Below, piece after piece: positions 1 through 8,489 of a DNA stretch of 64,000 bases (position 1 is its first letter; each line of letters begins with the position of its first letter). This DNA comes from Bacilli bacterium. Its GTDB lineage: Bacteria; Bacillota_I; Bacilli_A; RFN20; CAG-826. The notes beneath the pieces were generated by a model. It searched no databases. It was not told the origin of the DNA and worked only from the letters and a program-made list of their open reading frames with translations. The translations under genes were made by a program, and so were the position numbers. Where the stretch lies: the NCBI GenBank assembly GCA_900767825.1, contig CAAGAN010000033.1:62001-126000 (forward strand). Reading direction: 5' to 3'.

Positions 1-348
1 GCCTATGAAAATGCATTCATTTTTATTTATATTGGATTTTTTCAAGGCTTTTAATAATCTGGATGCGAAAGGTTTTCTTAAGGAATGGAAATAAGAAACT
101 CCAAGAAGATTAGCAAAATGAGAAACTCTTTTCCCTTTGTTATTCGAACAAATAAGTAAAGAAATACCGATTTTGTCCAAATTGGATTTGAATTCCTTGG
201 CCTTTTCAGAAGGTTCTTTTTGAATATATGGAACGATCGTATTATCCAAATCTATTAAGATAGTCTTTACGCCGAGTGAGACTAAAACATCTAGATCAAT
301 TTCATAGATGCTTTTAGAATAACCTGTCGGAATAAAGTTCTTATTCAT
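1..348 (-). CDS. yqeG: YqeG-family HAD phosphatase (3' end outside window)
   Basis: The reverse strand from 348 to the window edge reads 116 codons without a stop, starting ATG at 346-348. The protein has an N-terminal IDLDNTIVPY motif, the DxDx(T/V) nucleophile signature of HAD phosphatases, and later LLICSNNKGKRV, which fits HAD motif II. This matches YqeG, a HAD subfamily IIIA phosphatase found in Firmicutes and usually about 170 residues, so roughly a third is missing. YqeG normally sits near ribosome-assembly genes such as yqeH; its substrate is not established. There is no clear Shine-Dalgarno sequence in front of the start. It lies downstream of parC on the same strand, with about 100 AT-rich bases between and no obvious terminator. 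Confidence 0.8.
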   Translation of the reverse strand, partial: MNKNFIPTGYSKSIYEIDLDVLVSLGVKTILIDLDNTIVPYIQKEPSEKAKEFKSNLDKIGISLLICSNNKGKRVSHFANLLGVSYFHSLRKPFASRLLKALKKSNINKNECIFIG

Positions 349-450
349 AATTTTTTAATAGTTCGGATTTTTATCAATTTATTGAGATTTCATCGAATGT
401 TTTACTATACTTATTTAATACTATAAATCTACTAATTATCTACCTTTATA

Positions 451-3063
451 TTAGAAGTCGTTATCATCGAATATTGATATTTGTTCAAACTTTTCTTCGA
501 TGTCATCGTCACGTTTTACCTTTGGAGCAGTCTCTTCTTCGACTGGTTCGACAGTTTCGGCAACTGGAGGTTCATAGGCTTTAGTTTCATTAGTAACAAT
601 ATCCGACCCAAATAAGGATACATATTGTATTGTCTTATTGCCTGGAATCTTATTTTCTACCTTTGCTACTTTATCCATTGGGGTAAGGAAGAAATCTTCA
701 TACGTAATATCAAAATAGCTCCCATCATCAAGAGTAGTCTTAATCGTATACGGGGCAACTTTATCCCCTACCTTGTCGGCAAAGACTAGATTATGTGGTT
801 CTTTCTTGAATGATTTGAATATGGTTGTAGCCTTTGAAAGCCTATTAGAGAGTTCAACATTTGAGCTTGCTAATATTCTAGTGACACCTAAATCAGTCAA
901 AAGCATTACCTTGCCGTTTTCTTCTGGATCGAAAGGAATAAGTGCTATAACTGGCGAGGCTTTAAATGAAGCAGCTTTGATGCCACTAGAGCCATTGGAA
1001 GTTAAAGATATCTCGTTCTCATTATAGAAAACACCTAATCCAGATTCGGAAAGTAACAATAAGTTGGAATTTCCGCTAGTAACGCAAACTGAAGTAACTT
1101 CATCATCGCCTAATAATCTCATGCATCTAATAGGCTTAGACATCCTAGTAACAGGGAATAAAGACAATTTAGTACGCTTGATTTGTCCTTTTCTAGAAAC
1201 TGTAGCGATATTTATGTCTTCCCTAAACTTCCTAACGGCAATGACTTTTACAATCCTATCATCAGGAGATAAGGAAACGGCATAATTAAGGTGAATACCT
1301 TCATCAAGCCATTTTGATATCTTTACCATGTGGATAGGAAGATAGATATAACATCCATTATTAGTAAATAAAAGCAAGTTGTCTGTAGTTAGACAACAAG
1401 AGGCAAATACGAGGGTATCGCCACTTTTCATGCCAGGATAGGCACCATTATGTCCATTAGATCCTTTATAGGATGCCAAGGAGCACCTTTTGATGTAGCC
1501 ATCTCTAGTAACAGTAACCATGACTTCTTCTTTGGCAATCAAGTCTTTGGCGTTTACTTGTCTTAAATCAGGATCTTCTTCTTCGATTGAAGTTCTTCTT
1601 TCATCGCTATAAATCTTAGAAATACGCTTCAAATCGTTACTTATGGCTTTGTCTAATTTATCTTGGTCAGATAAAAGCTCTTCATAAGAAGCAATATCAG
1701 CCTCTACTTTTACCTTTTCGTTCATCAAGACATCAATATCGGTATGGCTTAATTTATATAAAGGCATCATAACGATAGCTTCGCTTTGGTCTGGAAGGAA
1801 TCCGAACTTGTTTTCCAAATTGATTTTGGAATCAGCCTTATCCTTACTAGCCCTAATGATAGCAATTACTTCATTTATAATTGATGCAGCCTTGATTAAT
1901 CCATTTATGATAGAGAGCCTGGCCTTGCATTTGTTTAGGTCAAACTTGGTCTTTCTAGTCCATATTTCCTTTTGGTGATCAATATAGGTATCGCAATAGG
2001 AAAGCAGATTCAAAGTCTGTGGACGACCATTAACAATAGCCATCATATTGGCACTATAAGATGAACGTAACTGCGTTTTTCCTAATAAATATGCCAAAAT
2101 CGCTTCAGCCTTGAAGCCTTTTTTGATATCGATAGCAATTCTAAGTCCCTCTTTATCGGATTCGTCCCTAACTTCATCGATTCCATCTATGGCCTTATCA
2201 TGCCTAATCTTATCAATAGAGAAAACAAGGTTCTTCTTTACGACTCCGTAAGGGATTTCGGTAACAATTATTTGCGTAGTCCCGTCTTTTTCTTCTTCTA
2301 TAGAATATTTAGAGACTACATCAATCCTACCTTTTCCAGTTAGATAGATATCTAATAGGCCTTGGGATTTATATATTGTTCCGCCAGTTGGGAAATCTGG
2401 TCCAGGAACAAATTTCATTAAAGTCTCGATTGGACAATTAGGATGAGCGAGTCTATAGCAAACAGCATCAATAATCTCTCCTAGATTGTGTGGAGGGATT
2501 TCAGTCGCCATACCAACGGCAATACCACTAGCGCCGTTTGCTAATAAGTTCGGAAAATGGGCCGGCAAGACTGTTGGCTCTAGCAGCGTATCGTCAAAAT
2601 TAAGCATCATGTCGCAGGAATTCTTGTCTAAGTCTCTTATTAATTCCTGGCTGACCGCTGATAATCTAGCTTCAGTATACCTATAAGCAGCAGCTCCATC
2701 ACCATCCATGGAGCCATTATTTCCCTGGAAATCTATCAATGGGAGTCTAACTCTCCATGGTTGCGACATCCTGACAAGGGCATCATAAATAGAAGAGTCT
2801 CCATGAGGATGGAATTTACCCATGACTTCACCGACGATATGGGCACATTTCTTTGTAGGTTTATCGATTGTGTTGCCAGTATTATACATAGCAAAAATAA
2901 TGCGACGCTGAACTGGCTTTAAACCATCTCTAGCATCAGGGATAGCTCTATCTTGGATTACATCTTTGGCATATATATCGAACCTTTCCCCCATGAGTTC
3001 ATCCATGGCGGAAGCGATGATATTTTCTTCTATCGGGGCTATGACTTGTTTTTTCTTACTCAT
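451..3063 (-). CDS. parC: DNA topoisomerase IV subunit A
   Basis: This is the 870-residue breakage-reunion subunit of type IIA topoisomerase, which cuts and rejoins DNA to decatenate daughter chromosomes. The N-terminal domain has DGLKPVQRRI, the HPHGDSSIYDALVRM quinolone-determining stretch and AAYRYTEARLS with the catalytic tyrosine. The following GyrA/ParC tower and coiled-coil region contains LRSSYSANMMAIVNG. The C-terminal part (about 520-800) is a beta-pinwheel, and the tail is acidic. ParC rather than GyrA is favoured by the sequence around the active tyrosine and by the adjacent parE. The start overlaps the parE stop by 4 nt, so the two are translationally coupled. Length is normal for a Gram-positive ParC. 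Confidence 0.93.
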   Translation of the reverse strand: MSKKKQVIAPIEENIIASAMDELMGERFDIYAKDVIQDRAIPDARDGLKPVQRRIIFAMYNTGNTIDKPTKKCAHIVGEVMGKFHPHGDSSIYDALVRMSQPWRVRLPLIDFQGNNGSMDGDGAAAYRYTEARLSAVSQELIRDLDKNSCDMMLNFDDTLLEPTVLPAHFPNLLANGASGIAVGMATEIPPHNLGEIIDAVCYRLAHPNCPIETLMKFVPGPDFPTGGTIYKSQGLLDIYLTGKGRIDVVSKYSIEEEKDGTTQIIVTEIPYGVVKKNLVFSIDKIRHDKAIDGIDEVRDESDKEGLRIAIDIKKGFKAEAILAYLLGKTQLRSSYSANMMAIVNGRPQTLNLLSYCDTYIDHQKEIWTRKTKFDLNKCKARLSIINGLIKAASIINEVIAIIRASKDKADSKINLENKFGFLPDQSEAIVMMPLYKLSHTDIDVLMNEKVKVEADIASYEELLSDQDKLDKAISNDLKRISKIYSDERRTSIEEEDPDLRQVNAKDLIAKEEVMVTVTRDGYIKRCSLASYKGSNGHNGAYPGMKSGDTLVFASCCLTTDNLLLFTNNGCYIYLPIHMVKISKWLDEGIHLNYAVSLSPDDRIVKVIAVRKFREDINIATVSRKGQIKRTKLSLFPVTRMSKPIRCMRLLGDDEVTSVCVTSGNSNLLLLSESGLGVFYNENEISLTSNGSSGIKAASFKASPVIALIPFDPEENGKVMLLTDLGVTRILASSNVELSNRLSKATTIFKSFKKEPHNLVFADKVGDKVAPYTIKTTLDDGSYFDITYEDFFLTPMDKVAKVENKIPGNKTIQYVSLFGSDIVTNETKAYEPPVAETVEPVEEETAPKVKRDDDIEEKFEQISIFDDNDF

Positions 3064-5006
3064 TTGCCTATCTCCTCGATAAAGTTATCTTTTTCATTGA
3101 ATTTAACGTTTTCTTCAATCCAGGTCCTTCTTTGGGAAGCATCATTTCCCATCAAGACCGATATACGTTTCTCTACTACTAGAGGATCATCGATCCCGAC
3201 TCTTAGCAATTGCCTTGTGGCTTTGTTCATTGTAGTCGCGGCTAACTGATCGGCATTCATTTCACCTAAACCTTTATAACGCTTGATACCATAACCGGCA
3301 CCAATCTTGTTTTTTGCCTCTTCTAAAGAGACATTATCCCAGGCGTAGATGAATTTCTTTGGATCAGATTTCTTATAAACCATATATAAAGGAGGACAAG
3401 CAATATAGACCATCCCGTTAGTTATAAGTGGCTTCATGTAATTATAGAAGAAAGTAAGTAAAAGAATTTGGATATGGGCTCCATCAGTATCAGCATCGGT
3501 CATGATGATGATTTTTCCATATCTAGAATCCTCAACATCGAAATCGGCACCGACTCCAGCTCCAATAGTTTGGATAATCGTGGAAAATTCGGTATTTTGA
3601 AGCATTCTTTCCATTGTTACGGAATCGGTATTCAATGGTTTTCCTCTTAATGGAAGAATGGCTTGGTGAAGCCTATCCCTGCCACTTTTGGCGCTACCGC
3701 CTGCAGAATCACCTTCGACAATAAAAAGTTCGTTTTCTTTATAATCTTTAGATTGGGCAGAAGCTAATTTATCTGAAATGATGGCTTCTACAGACTTCTT
3801 TTTGCCACTTCTAGCGCTTTCCTTGGCTTTTCTAGCGGCATCCCTAGCTTGCTTGGAAGCTTGGCATTTATGGATTAAATCAATAGCAAAAGCCTTATGC
3901 TCGGCTAGATAATGGATTAAATTATCGTAAGCGAATTCATTGACCATCTGGGAAGCTTCTGGAGTCCCTAGTTTCCCTTTTGTCTGTCCTTCATATTCAA
4001 GCTTATTTTCGGGAATCTTAACCGAAATAATGGCAGTTAATCCTTCACGGATATCGATTCCATCGAGCTTTTGGTTTTCTTTTATGACTTCATTTTGGAT
4101 AGCCCAGTCATTAACGGCCCTAGTAATACCAGTCTTCAAGCCAGACTCGTGGGTGCCTCCATCATGAGTCCTGACCGAGTTAGCATATGAATAGATATTT
4201 TCGTTATAGTCTTTGTTGCACCAAACAAGGGCCATTTCCATCTTTATATATGATGAATTGTCTTCAAAATCGATGATTTCACCGATTCTTTCTTTGTTTT
4301 GAGTTAATACCGATACGTATTCCCTTAAGCCATTTTCATAATAGAATTCATGGGACAAGCCGCTTCTTTCATCCTTTAGGAAGAAATGAACTTTCTTTAA
4401 AAGGAAAGCTTCTTCTTGAAGATGGTTATAAATAGTATCCCACTTAAACTCAACGGTAGAGAAAATACGCTTGTCAGGCTTAAAACGTACTAAAGTACCG
4501 TGCTTTCTTGTCGTTCCTATTATTTCTAGAGGGGTAACTAATTTACCTCCATCTTCAAAACGGAGGTGATATATATTGCCATCCCTAAATACAGTGATAT
4601 CAATCCATTCGGACAAAGCATTGGTTACTGTAGCACCAACGCCATGAAGACCAGCGGAAGTTGTATAAGATTTATTGGAGAACTTACCGCCAGAATGGAG
4701 AGTTGTATAAACTAGTTGAACAGCAGGGATTCCGGTTGCTTTATGGATATCAACAGGAATGCCTCTACCTTCATCTTCTACCGATACAGAGCCATCTTTA
4801 TGGATGGTTACGGATACTTTGTCACCGTATCCATTAACGGCTTCATCAACACCATTATCGACAATTTCCCAAATTAAATGATGCAAACCTTGAGAGTTTG
4901 TAGATCCTATGTACATGCCAGGGCGTTTCCTGACACCTTCCATCTCTGATAAGAGCTCTATGTTTTGGGCTGTATATTTCTTTTCGGCTTGTTCGATATC
5001 TTGCAT
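3060..5006 (-). CDS. parE: DNA topoisomerase IV subunit B
   Basis: This is the 648-residue ATPase subunit that pairs with ParC. The GHKL ATPase domain shows EIVDNGVDEA, DEGRGIPVD and SAGLHGVGATVTNALS. The TOPRIM domain shows EGDSAGGSAKSGRDR and IIMTDADTDGAHIQ, the ParE-type versions (GyrB usually has AKQGRDR and DADVDGAHI). The C-terminal GYGIKRYKGLGEMN is the family signature. It is the first gene of the parE-parC pair and is divergent from plsY. No strong Shine-Dalgarno precedes the ATG; a candidate promoter lies 34-60 nt upstream. Confidence 0.95.
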   Translation of the reverse strand: MQDIEQAEKKYTAQNIELLSEMEGVRKRPGMYIGSTNSQGLHHLIWEIVDNGVDEAVNGYGDKVSVTIHKDGSVSVEDEGRGIPVDIHKATGIPAVQLVYTTLHSGGKFSNKSYTTSAGLHGVGATVTNALSEWIDITVFRDGNIYHLRFEDGGKLVTPLEIIGTTRKHGTLVRFKPDKRIFSTVEFKWDTIYNHLQEEAFLLKKVHFFLKDERSGLSHEFYYENGLREYVSVLTQNKERIGEIIDFEDNSSYIKMEMALVWCNKDYNENIYSYANSVRTHDGGTHESGLKTGITRAVNDWAIQNEVIKENQKLDGIDIREGLTAIISVKIPENKLEYEGQTKGKLGTPEASQMVNEFAYDNLIHYLAEHKAFAIDLIHKCQASKQARDAARKAKESARSGKKKSVEAIISDKLASAQSKDYKENELFIVEGDSAGGSAKSGRDRLHQAILPLRGKPLNTDSVTMERMLQNTEFSTIIQTIGAGVGADFDVEDSRYGKIIIMTDADTDGAHIQILLLTFFYNYMKPLITNGMVYIACPPLYMVYKKSDPKKFIYAWDNVSLEEAKNKIGAGYGIKRYKGLGEMNADQLAATTMNKATRQLLRVGIDDPLVVEKRISVLMGNDASQRRTWIEENVKFNEKDNFIEEIGK

Positions 5007-5039
5007 TGTAAAATTATGTCCGTCAAATGGGATAAACTA

Positions 5040-5068
5040 ATTATAACGCATATTTTATTCAAAAATAA
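5040..5068 (-). promoter_or_regulatory. Candidate parE promoter
   Basis: On the reverse strand a perfect -10 box TATAAT (5045-5040) lies 34 nt before the parE ATG. A weak -35 (TTATTT, 5068-5063) is 17 nt further upstream. The site is in the 99-bp divergent spacer between parE and plsY. It is a prediction from matches only. Confidence 0.45.
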
Positions 5069-5105
5069 GTGCGAATACGGCATAATTTTAAAGAGGATTT
5101 AACTT

Positions 5106-5840
5106 ATGAATATTTACCTTGTTAATATATTAACATTACTAGCTGCAATGGCAGTCGGTTACTTGCTTGGTTCAATACCTAATGGAGTCATTATTGGAAA
5201 GCTATTTTTCAAAAAGGATCCTAGAGATTATTATTCAAAGAATTCTGGAGGGACAAACTCTGGTAGGGTATTAGGCAAAAAGATGGGAGTATTGGTAACT
5301 ATTCTTGATATGCTAAAAGCCATAACTGCCGTATTCTCCTTCTGGGCTTTTTTGCAGTTCTCTGGGCTATTTGAACAATATTACCTTTGGGGAAATTATT
5401 ATGATGCTAGACCTTTAATATATTATTTAGCAGGATTGTTCGCAATTATCGGACATTGTTATCCGATATATATTCATTTTAAGGGAGGCAAAGCTGTTGC
5501 TTCTACTTTTGGAATCAACGGTTCTATCTCTCCGGTCTTATTTGCTTTAGATCTAACTTTTTTCTTATTCCTAAAGAAAAAGAAAATGGTTTCCTTGTCC
5601 TCAATGTGCACTAGTGCCGTTGTTACTATCGGAGTTTATATCATTTCTATTATCTCCATTTGCACTGGATTTGATTCAAATATACTATCGTTTGCCTTTG
5701 GTTCAATCCAATTCCCAAAGATTGGATTTGAACTTGCCGTACTTGATACTTTTTTGACTTTAATTATCATATATAGACATAGGGCAAACATTGCTAGAAT
5801 CAAAAACGGAACAGAGAGCAAAGTTTCCTGGATAAAGTAG
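5106..5840 (+). CDS. plsY: Acyl-phosphate:glycerol-3-phosphate acyltransferase
   Basis: PlsY transfers an acyl group from acyl-phosphate to glycerol-3-phosphate, giving lysophosphatidate, the first step of phospholipid synthesis at the inner face of the membrane. The 244-residue protein is polytopic. It has the family motifs GYLLGSIPNGVIIG, the glycine-rich SGGTNSGRVLGKKMG, and HCYPIYIHFKGGKAVASTFG. It ends with the usual basic tail IIIYRHRANIARIKNGTE. It is slightly longer than typical (about 200) because of a KKKK-containing cytoplasmic insert near residue 155. AGAGGA, 10 nt before the ATG, is a good ribosome-binding site. It is transcribed away from parE. Confidence 0.93.
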   Translation: MNIYLVNILTLLAAMAVGYLLGSIPNGVIIGKLFFKKDPRDYYSKNSGGTNSGRVLGKKMGVLVTILDMLKAITAVFSFWAFLQFSGLFEQYYLWGNYYDARPLIYYLAGLFAIIGHCYPIYIHFKGGKAVASTFGINGSISPVLFALDLTFFLFLKKKKMVSLSSMCTSAVVTIGVYIISIISICTGFDSNILSFAFGSIQFPKIGFELAVLDTFLTLIIIYRHRANIARIKNGTESKVSWIK

Positions 5841-6004
5841 AAAATTAGTAGTTTTTTAGTTTTGTTCATCTAATTGTGGAAATATCTTGTTGATAACTTT
5901 TAGTATAAATTTCTTTCGATTATTACTAAGTTTTTCATTGACAATAAAAATACAAGTTTTTGACAAAATAAGAAAAACGCCATTTTTACTAAAATTGAAT
6001 TTAA

Positions 6005-6034
6005 GAAAAAAAGCAGCTCATTTCTAAGCTGCTT
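6005..6034 (-). terminator. Intrinsic terminator of the efp-yneF operon
   Basis: AAGCAGCT (6011-6018) and AGCTGCTT (6027-6034) form a perfect 8-bp stem with an 8-nt loop. On the reverse strand it is followed by a run of T (6012-6005). It lies 17 nt past the yneF stop. Between it and the plsY end (5841-6000) I see only AT-rich sequence. Confidence 0.88.
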
Positions 6035-6050
6035 CACTACTTCTATTCAA

Positions 6051-6284
6051 TTAGAGGTTATTGTTTTTCTTCATTGAATTCATGACGGCTCTGATGTTGG
6101 CTTCAGTTGGTTTTCTACCCATTTGAAGGAACATAGCGCGAATCATTTTTTCATTGATTGGAGGGTTTTTCTCTAACTCTTTTTTAATAAGAGCCTTAGC
6201 CCCGAAGAAGCCTCCGACAAGTCCAATAATTAAAGCACCGATGACTAGTCCGAACCAGCCACCATCCCAGGACATTAATATCAT
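6051..6284 (-). CDS. yneF: UPF0154 (YneF) small membrane protein
   Basis: This 77-residue protein has one N-terminal transmembrane helix (about residues 10-30, LVIGALIIGLVGGFFGAKA). It then has the UPF0154 signature KKELEKNPPINEKMIRAMF and QMGRKPTEANIRAVMNSMKK. The family is widespread in Firmicutes and Mollicutes, and its role is unknown. It begins 2 nt after the efp stop. The fourth codon is another ATG (6275) and could be the true start. It is followed by a strong terminator, so it is last in the efp operon. Confidence 0.87.
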   Translation of the reverse strand: MILMSWDGGWFGLVIGALIIGLVGGFFGAKALIKKELEKNPPINEKMIRAMFLQMGRKPTEANIRAVMNSMKKNNNL

Positions 6285-6286
6285 TA

Positions 6287-6847
6287 TTAGGCCCTACCGT
6301 CGTATTTTCCGGTTGTAGTATCTACAGAGATCTTATCGCCTTGGTTGATGAATAATGGAACACGAATTGTTATTCCGGTTTCTAGGACTGCGTCTTTAGA
6401 ACCACCATTGGAGATTGTATCGCCTCTAACGCCTGGTTCGCATTCGGTAACGGTTAAGATTGCCTTTGCAGGAAGTTGGACACCTAATACTTCGTCTTCA
6501 TAAGAAATGATGGTAACTTCGCTATTTGGGGCAAGATATGGAATCTCGTTTTTCAAATTGGTCTTAGGAAGTTCGATTTGTTCGTATGTTTTCCCATCCA
6601 TGAAGCATAGGGTTTCGCCAGTATCATAAAGATATTGCATAATCTTCTTGTCGATATGAACATCTTCAACACCATAACCTGAGTTTCTTGCTAATTCGAT
6701 AATTGCACCAGTACGGATGTTCTTGACTTTGACCTTGGCAACCATCTTTCTCATAGCGGTTTTGTTTAAAAGAATGTCGAGGACTTGGTAAAGGTTTCCT
6801 TCATCGATGAAGTAGTTACCAGGTCTTAATTCTGTAACGTTAATCAT
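6287..6847 (-). CDS. efp: Translation elongation factor P with an atypical tip loop
   Basis: EF-P binds between the P and E sites and relieves ribosomes stalled at polyproline. The 186-residue protein covers all three domains, with normal signatures such as MQYLYDTGETLCFMDGKTYE and, near the end, RGDTISNGGSKDAVLETG and INQGDKISVDTTTGKY. The domain I tip is unusual. Where canonical EF-Ps read KPGKG with a modified lysine, this one reads NKTAMRKM. An ungapped alignment to the remembered B. subtilis sequence places methionine at the lysine position. GAAGGAG, 12 nt before the ATG, is the ribosome-binding site. It is cotranscribed with yneF. Confidence 0.94.
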   Translation of the reverse strand: MINVTELRPGNYFIDEGNLYQVLDILLNKTAMRKMVAKVKVKNIRTGAIIELARNSGYGVEDVHIDKKIMQYLYDTGETLCFMDGKTYEQIELPKTNLKNEIPYLAPNSEVTIISYEDEVLGVQLPAKAILTVTECEPGVRGDTISNGGSKDAVLETGITIRVPLFINQGDKISVDTTTGKYDGRA

Positions 6848-6887
6848 TTAAGTATATACTCCTTCGCCTATAGTAAAAATGAGGCAT

Positions 6888-6904
6888 TGGTATTCTATAC
6901 CAAG
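6888..6904. promoter_or_regulatory. Perfect palindrome upstream of efp
   Basis: TTGGTAT (6888-6894), a 3-nt centre, then ATACCAA (6898-6904) form a perfect inverted repeat about 40 nt before the efp ATG. There is no T-run behind it, so it is not a terminator. It could be an operator, or a hairpin in the efp leader; the reverse-strand TATAGA inside it could also be part of a -10 box. Confidence 0.4.
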
Positions 6905-6933
6905 TTTGTTTCCTTATAAACCCCCTATTTATT

Positions 6934-6954
6934 TAAAAAGCCCAAAAATGGCTT
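6934..6954 (-). terminator. Terminator of the original MBL hydrolase gene
   Basis: AAGCC (6938-6942) pairs with GGCTT (6950-6954) around a 7-nt loop. On the reverse strand it is followed by TTTTTAAAT. The stem overlaps the stop codon of the split hydrolase gene, which shows that its original 3' end is preserved. Confidence 0.65.
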
Positions 6955-7142
6955 ATTTTCTTAAATACGGATTGAATTTTAGTTCGTTTTCTAGCTTTGT
7001 TATAGGACCATGTCCTGGGTAAACTATACATTCTTTGTCTAGTTGTCTAATTTTATTCAAAGACGAACCTAGCATCTCTTTTGCATTTCCTGGTAAATCC
7101 ATTCTGCCAATGCTTAATTTAAATAAAGAATCCCCACTAATG
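6953..7142 (-). pseudogene. 3' fragment of a split MBL-fold hydrolase (YqgX/glyoxalase II-like)
   Basis: The reverse strand here reads in frame from ISGDSLFKLSIGRMDLPG through VYPGHGPITKLENELKFNPY to a TAA at 6953-6955. This is the C-terminal third of a small metallo-beta-lactamase hydrolase: the GD metal ligand, the GRxDLPG stretch and the YPGHG histidine. It has no start codon. Its other piece lies at 16895-17347 and ends in the same codons (Ile-Ser) at the copied core ACTAATG, so an insertion split one gene of about 210 codons. Removing the element restores the reading frame exactly. The fragment sits directly upstream of efp. Confidence 0.9.
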
Positions 7143-7162
7143 TTGGTTATTCGTGGGGAATT
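7136..7162 (+). repeat. Left attachment site (attL) of the integrated element
   Basis: The core ACTAATG at 7136-7142 is repeated at 16895-16901. Right of it, after TTGGT, comes the inner arm TATTCGTGGGGAATT (7148-7162). That arm is the exact reverse complement of the arm at the other end (16876-16890). To the left is host coding sequence of the split hydrolase. Confidence 0.85.
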
Positions 7163-7164
7163 AT

Positions 7165-7196
7165 ACGGGTAGGTAGTTTATTGCCTACCCGTTTTT
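7165..7196 (+). terminator. Terminator-like hairpin just inside the left end
   Basis: ACGGGTAGG (7165-7173) and CCTACCCGT (7184-7192) form a perfect 9-bp stem followed by TTTT on the forward strand. It points rightward, so it would stop antisense transcription entering the element. As a leftward terminator for the integrase remnant it would lack a T-run. Confidence 0.65.
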
Positions 7197-7223
7197 CGTT
7201 TCCTCACGCCATTTTAATGCGTT

Positions 7224-8489
7224 TTAATCCGAACCGTATTGTGGCAAATTGATTGCCCCGACGAATTTGTAAATAATTTCAACGTCTTGCATTTTTTTGC
7301 CGTCGTATCGTTCCGTTTCGCCTATATAAATTTTTTCAATGAAACTATTTAGAATCTCCGGCGTCAACTCTTGAATTTCCGTGTAAGCCTTTACGATTTT
7401 AAGGAATTTCGAGAGTTTTTCCTCGTCCTGAACGGATGCGGTGAGAGCGTTTTGTAACTCAATGGTTTTTTGTTTCAAGTCATTACCTTCGTCCTCGTAA
7501 GATTTTGCAAGAAAGTCAAAGCGTTCGTCGGTAATTCTGCCGCTTACGTTGTCCTCGTAGAGTTTGCGGATAATTTTACCTATTTCTTCCTGTCTGTCGG
7601 AAAGCCGTTTTATCTCGGCTTTCGTTTTAGTCTGAAACTTTTCCGTTTCTTTTTTAGAGCCCGACAAATATTCGTCCGTAAATTCTTTTTCGTGCAGAAA
7701 AACGTATTCGCATACCTTTTGTAAATCGCTTTTTACAACTTCGGTAAGTTCCGACACCAAAATTCGATGACTGCTACATAGACCTTTCTTTTTCTTTCTA
7801 TAAGTAGCACATGAGAAATTGTCTGCTTCCCGATGTTTTGCAATTCGTTGTATCGTGAGACGATTGCCGCAATCAGCACAGAAAAGCAACCCCGAAAACA
7901 TATTCGGCTCGTTGAATTTCGTATAAGCGCGCTTTACGTTTCTCATCTGTTGCACCGTTTCAAAAGTTTTTTCATCTATAATAGCCTCTTGCGTGTTACG
8001 ATAGATTACCCAACATTCTTTCGGTAAGCGAACTTGTTTCTTGTTTTTATACGATTTTTTCGCTGTTTGAAAATTTACCGTATGCCCGACATAAGCAACT
8101 TGGTCAAGCATATTTTTTATTGTGCCGACACTCCATATTTCCGGATATTCGCTCAGTTTATGTATGGAACGACCGCGATGAATATTGTATAGTTGCGGCG
8201 TTTCAACTTTTTCTTCCGTCAATTTTCTTGCAATTTCAGGCATCCGAACGCCGTCAACAAACATTTGGAATATCCGTCTGACCGTACCCGCGGCTTCTTC
8301 GTCTATAATCCATTTGTCTTTATCGTTCGGATCTTTTTTATATCCGAACGGCGGATTAGTCGTAAGATGCTTGCCGGAATTACCTTTTGCTTTGAATACG
8401 GCGCGGATTTTCTTTGAAGTGTCCTTTGCATACCACTCGTTAAATGTAACGAAAAACTCCTCGGATTCGAGGGGTTTAATGTGTTCTTT
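7224..8489 (-). pseudogene. Large serine recombinase, catalytic domain missing
   Basis: The frame reads from NSKEHIKPLESEEFF through NEWYAKDTSKKIRAVFKAKG, the start of the Recombinase domain, to a stop at 7224. Visible parts are the Recombinase domain (PPFGY, WIIDEEAAGTVRRIF), a zinc ribbon (LLFCADCGNRL then CATYRKKKKGLCSS), a coiled coil and a C-terminal DUF4368 region. The N-terminal resolvase domain of about 130-150 residues, with the catalytic serine, is absent. In its place is an hsdS half-gene in the opposite orientation. An internal ATG at 8264 could give 346 residues, but these would be catalytically dead. A large serine integrase is the enzyme expected from the att structure, so this is probably the former integrase of the element. 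Confidence 0.88.
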
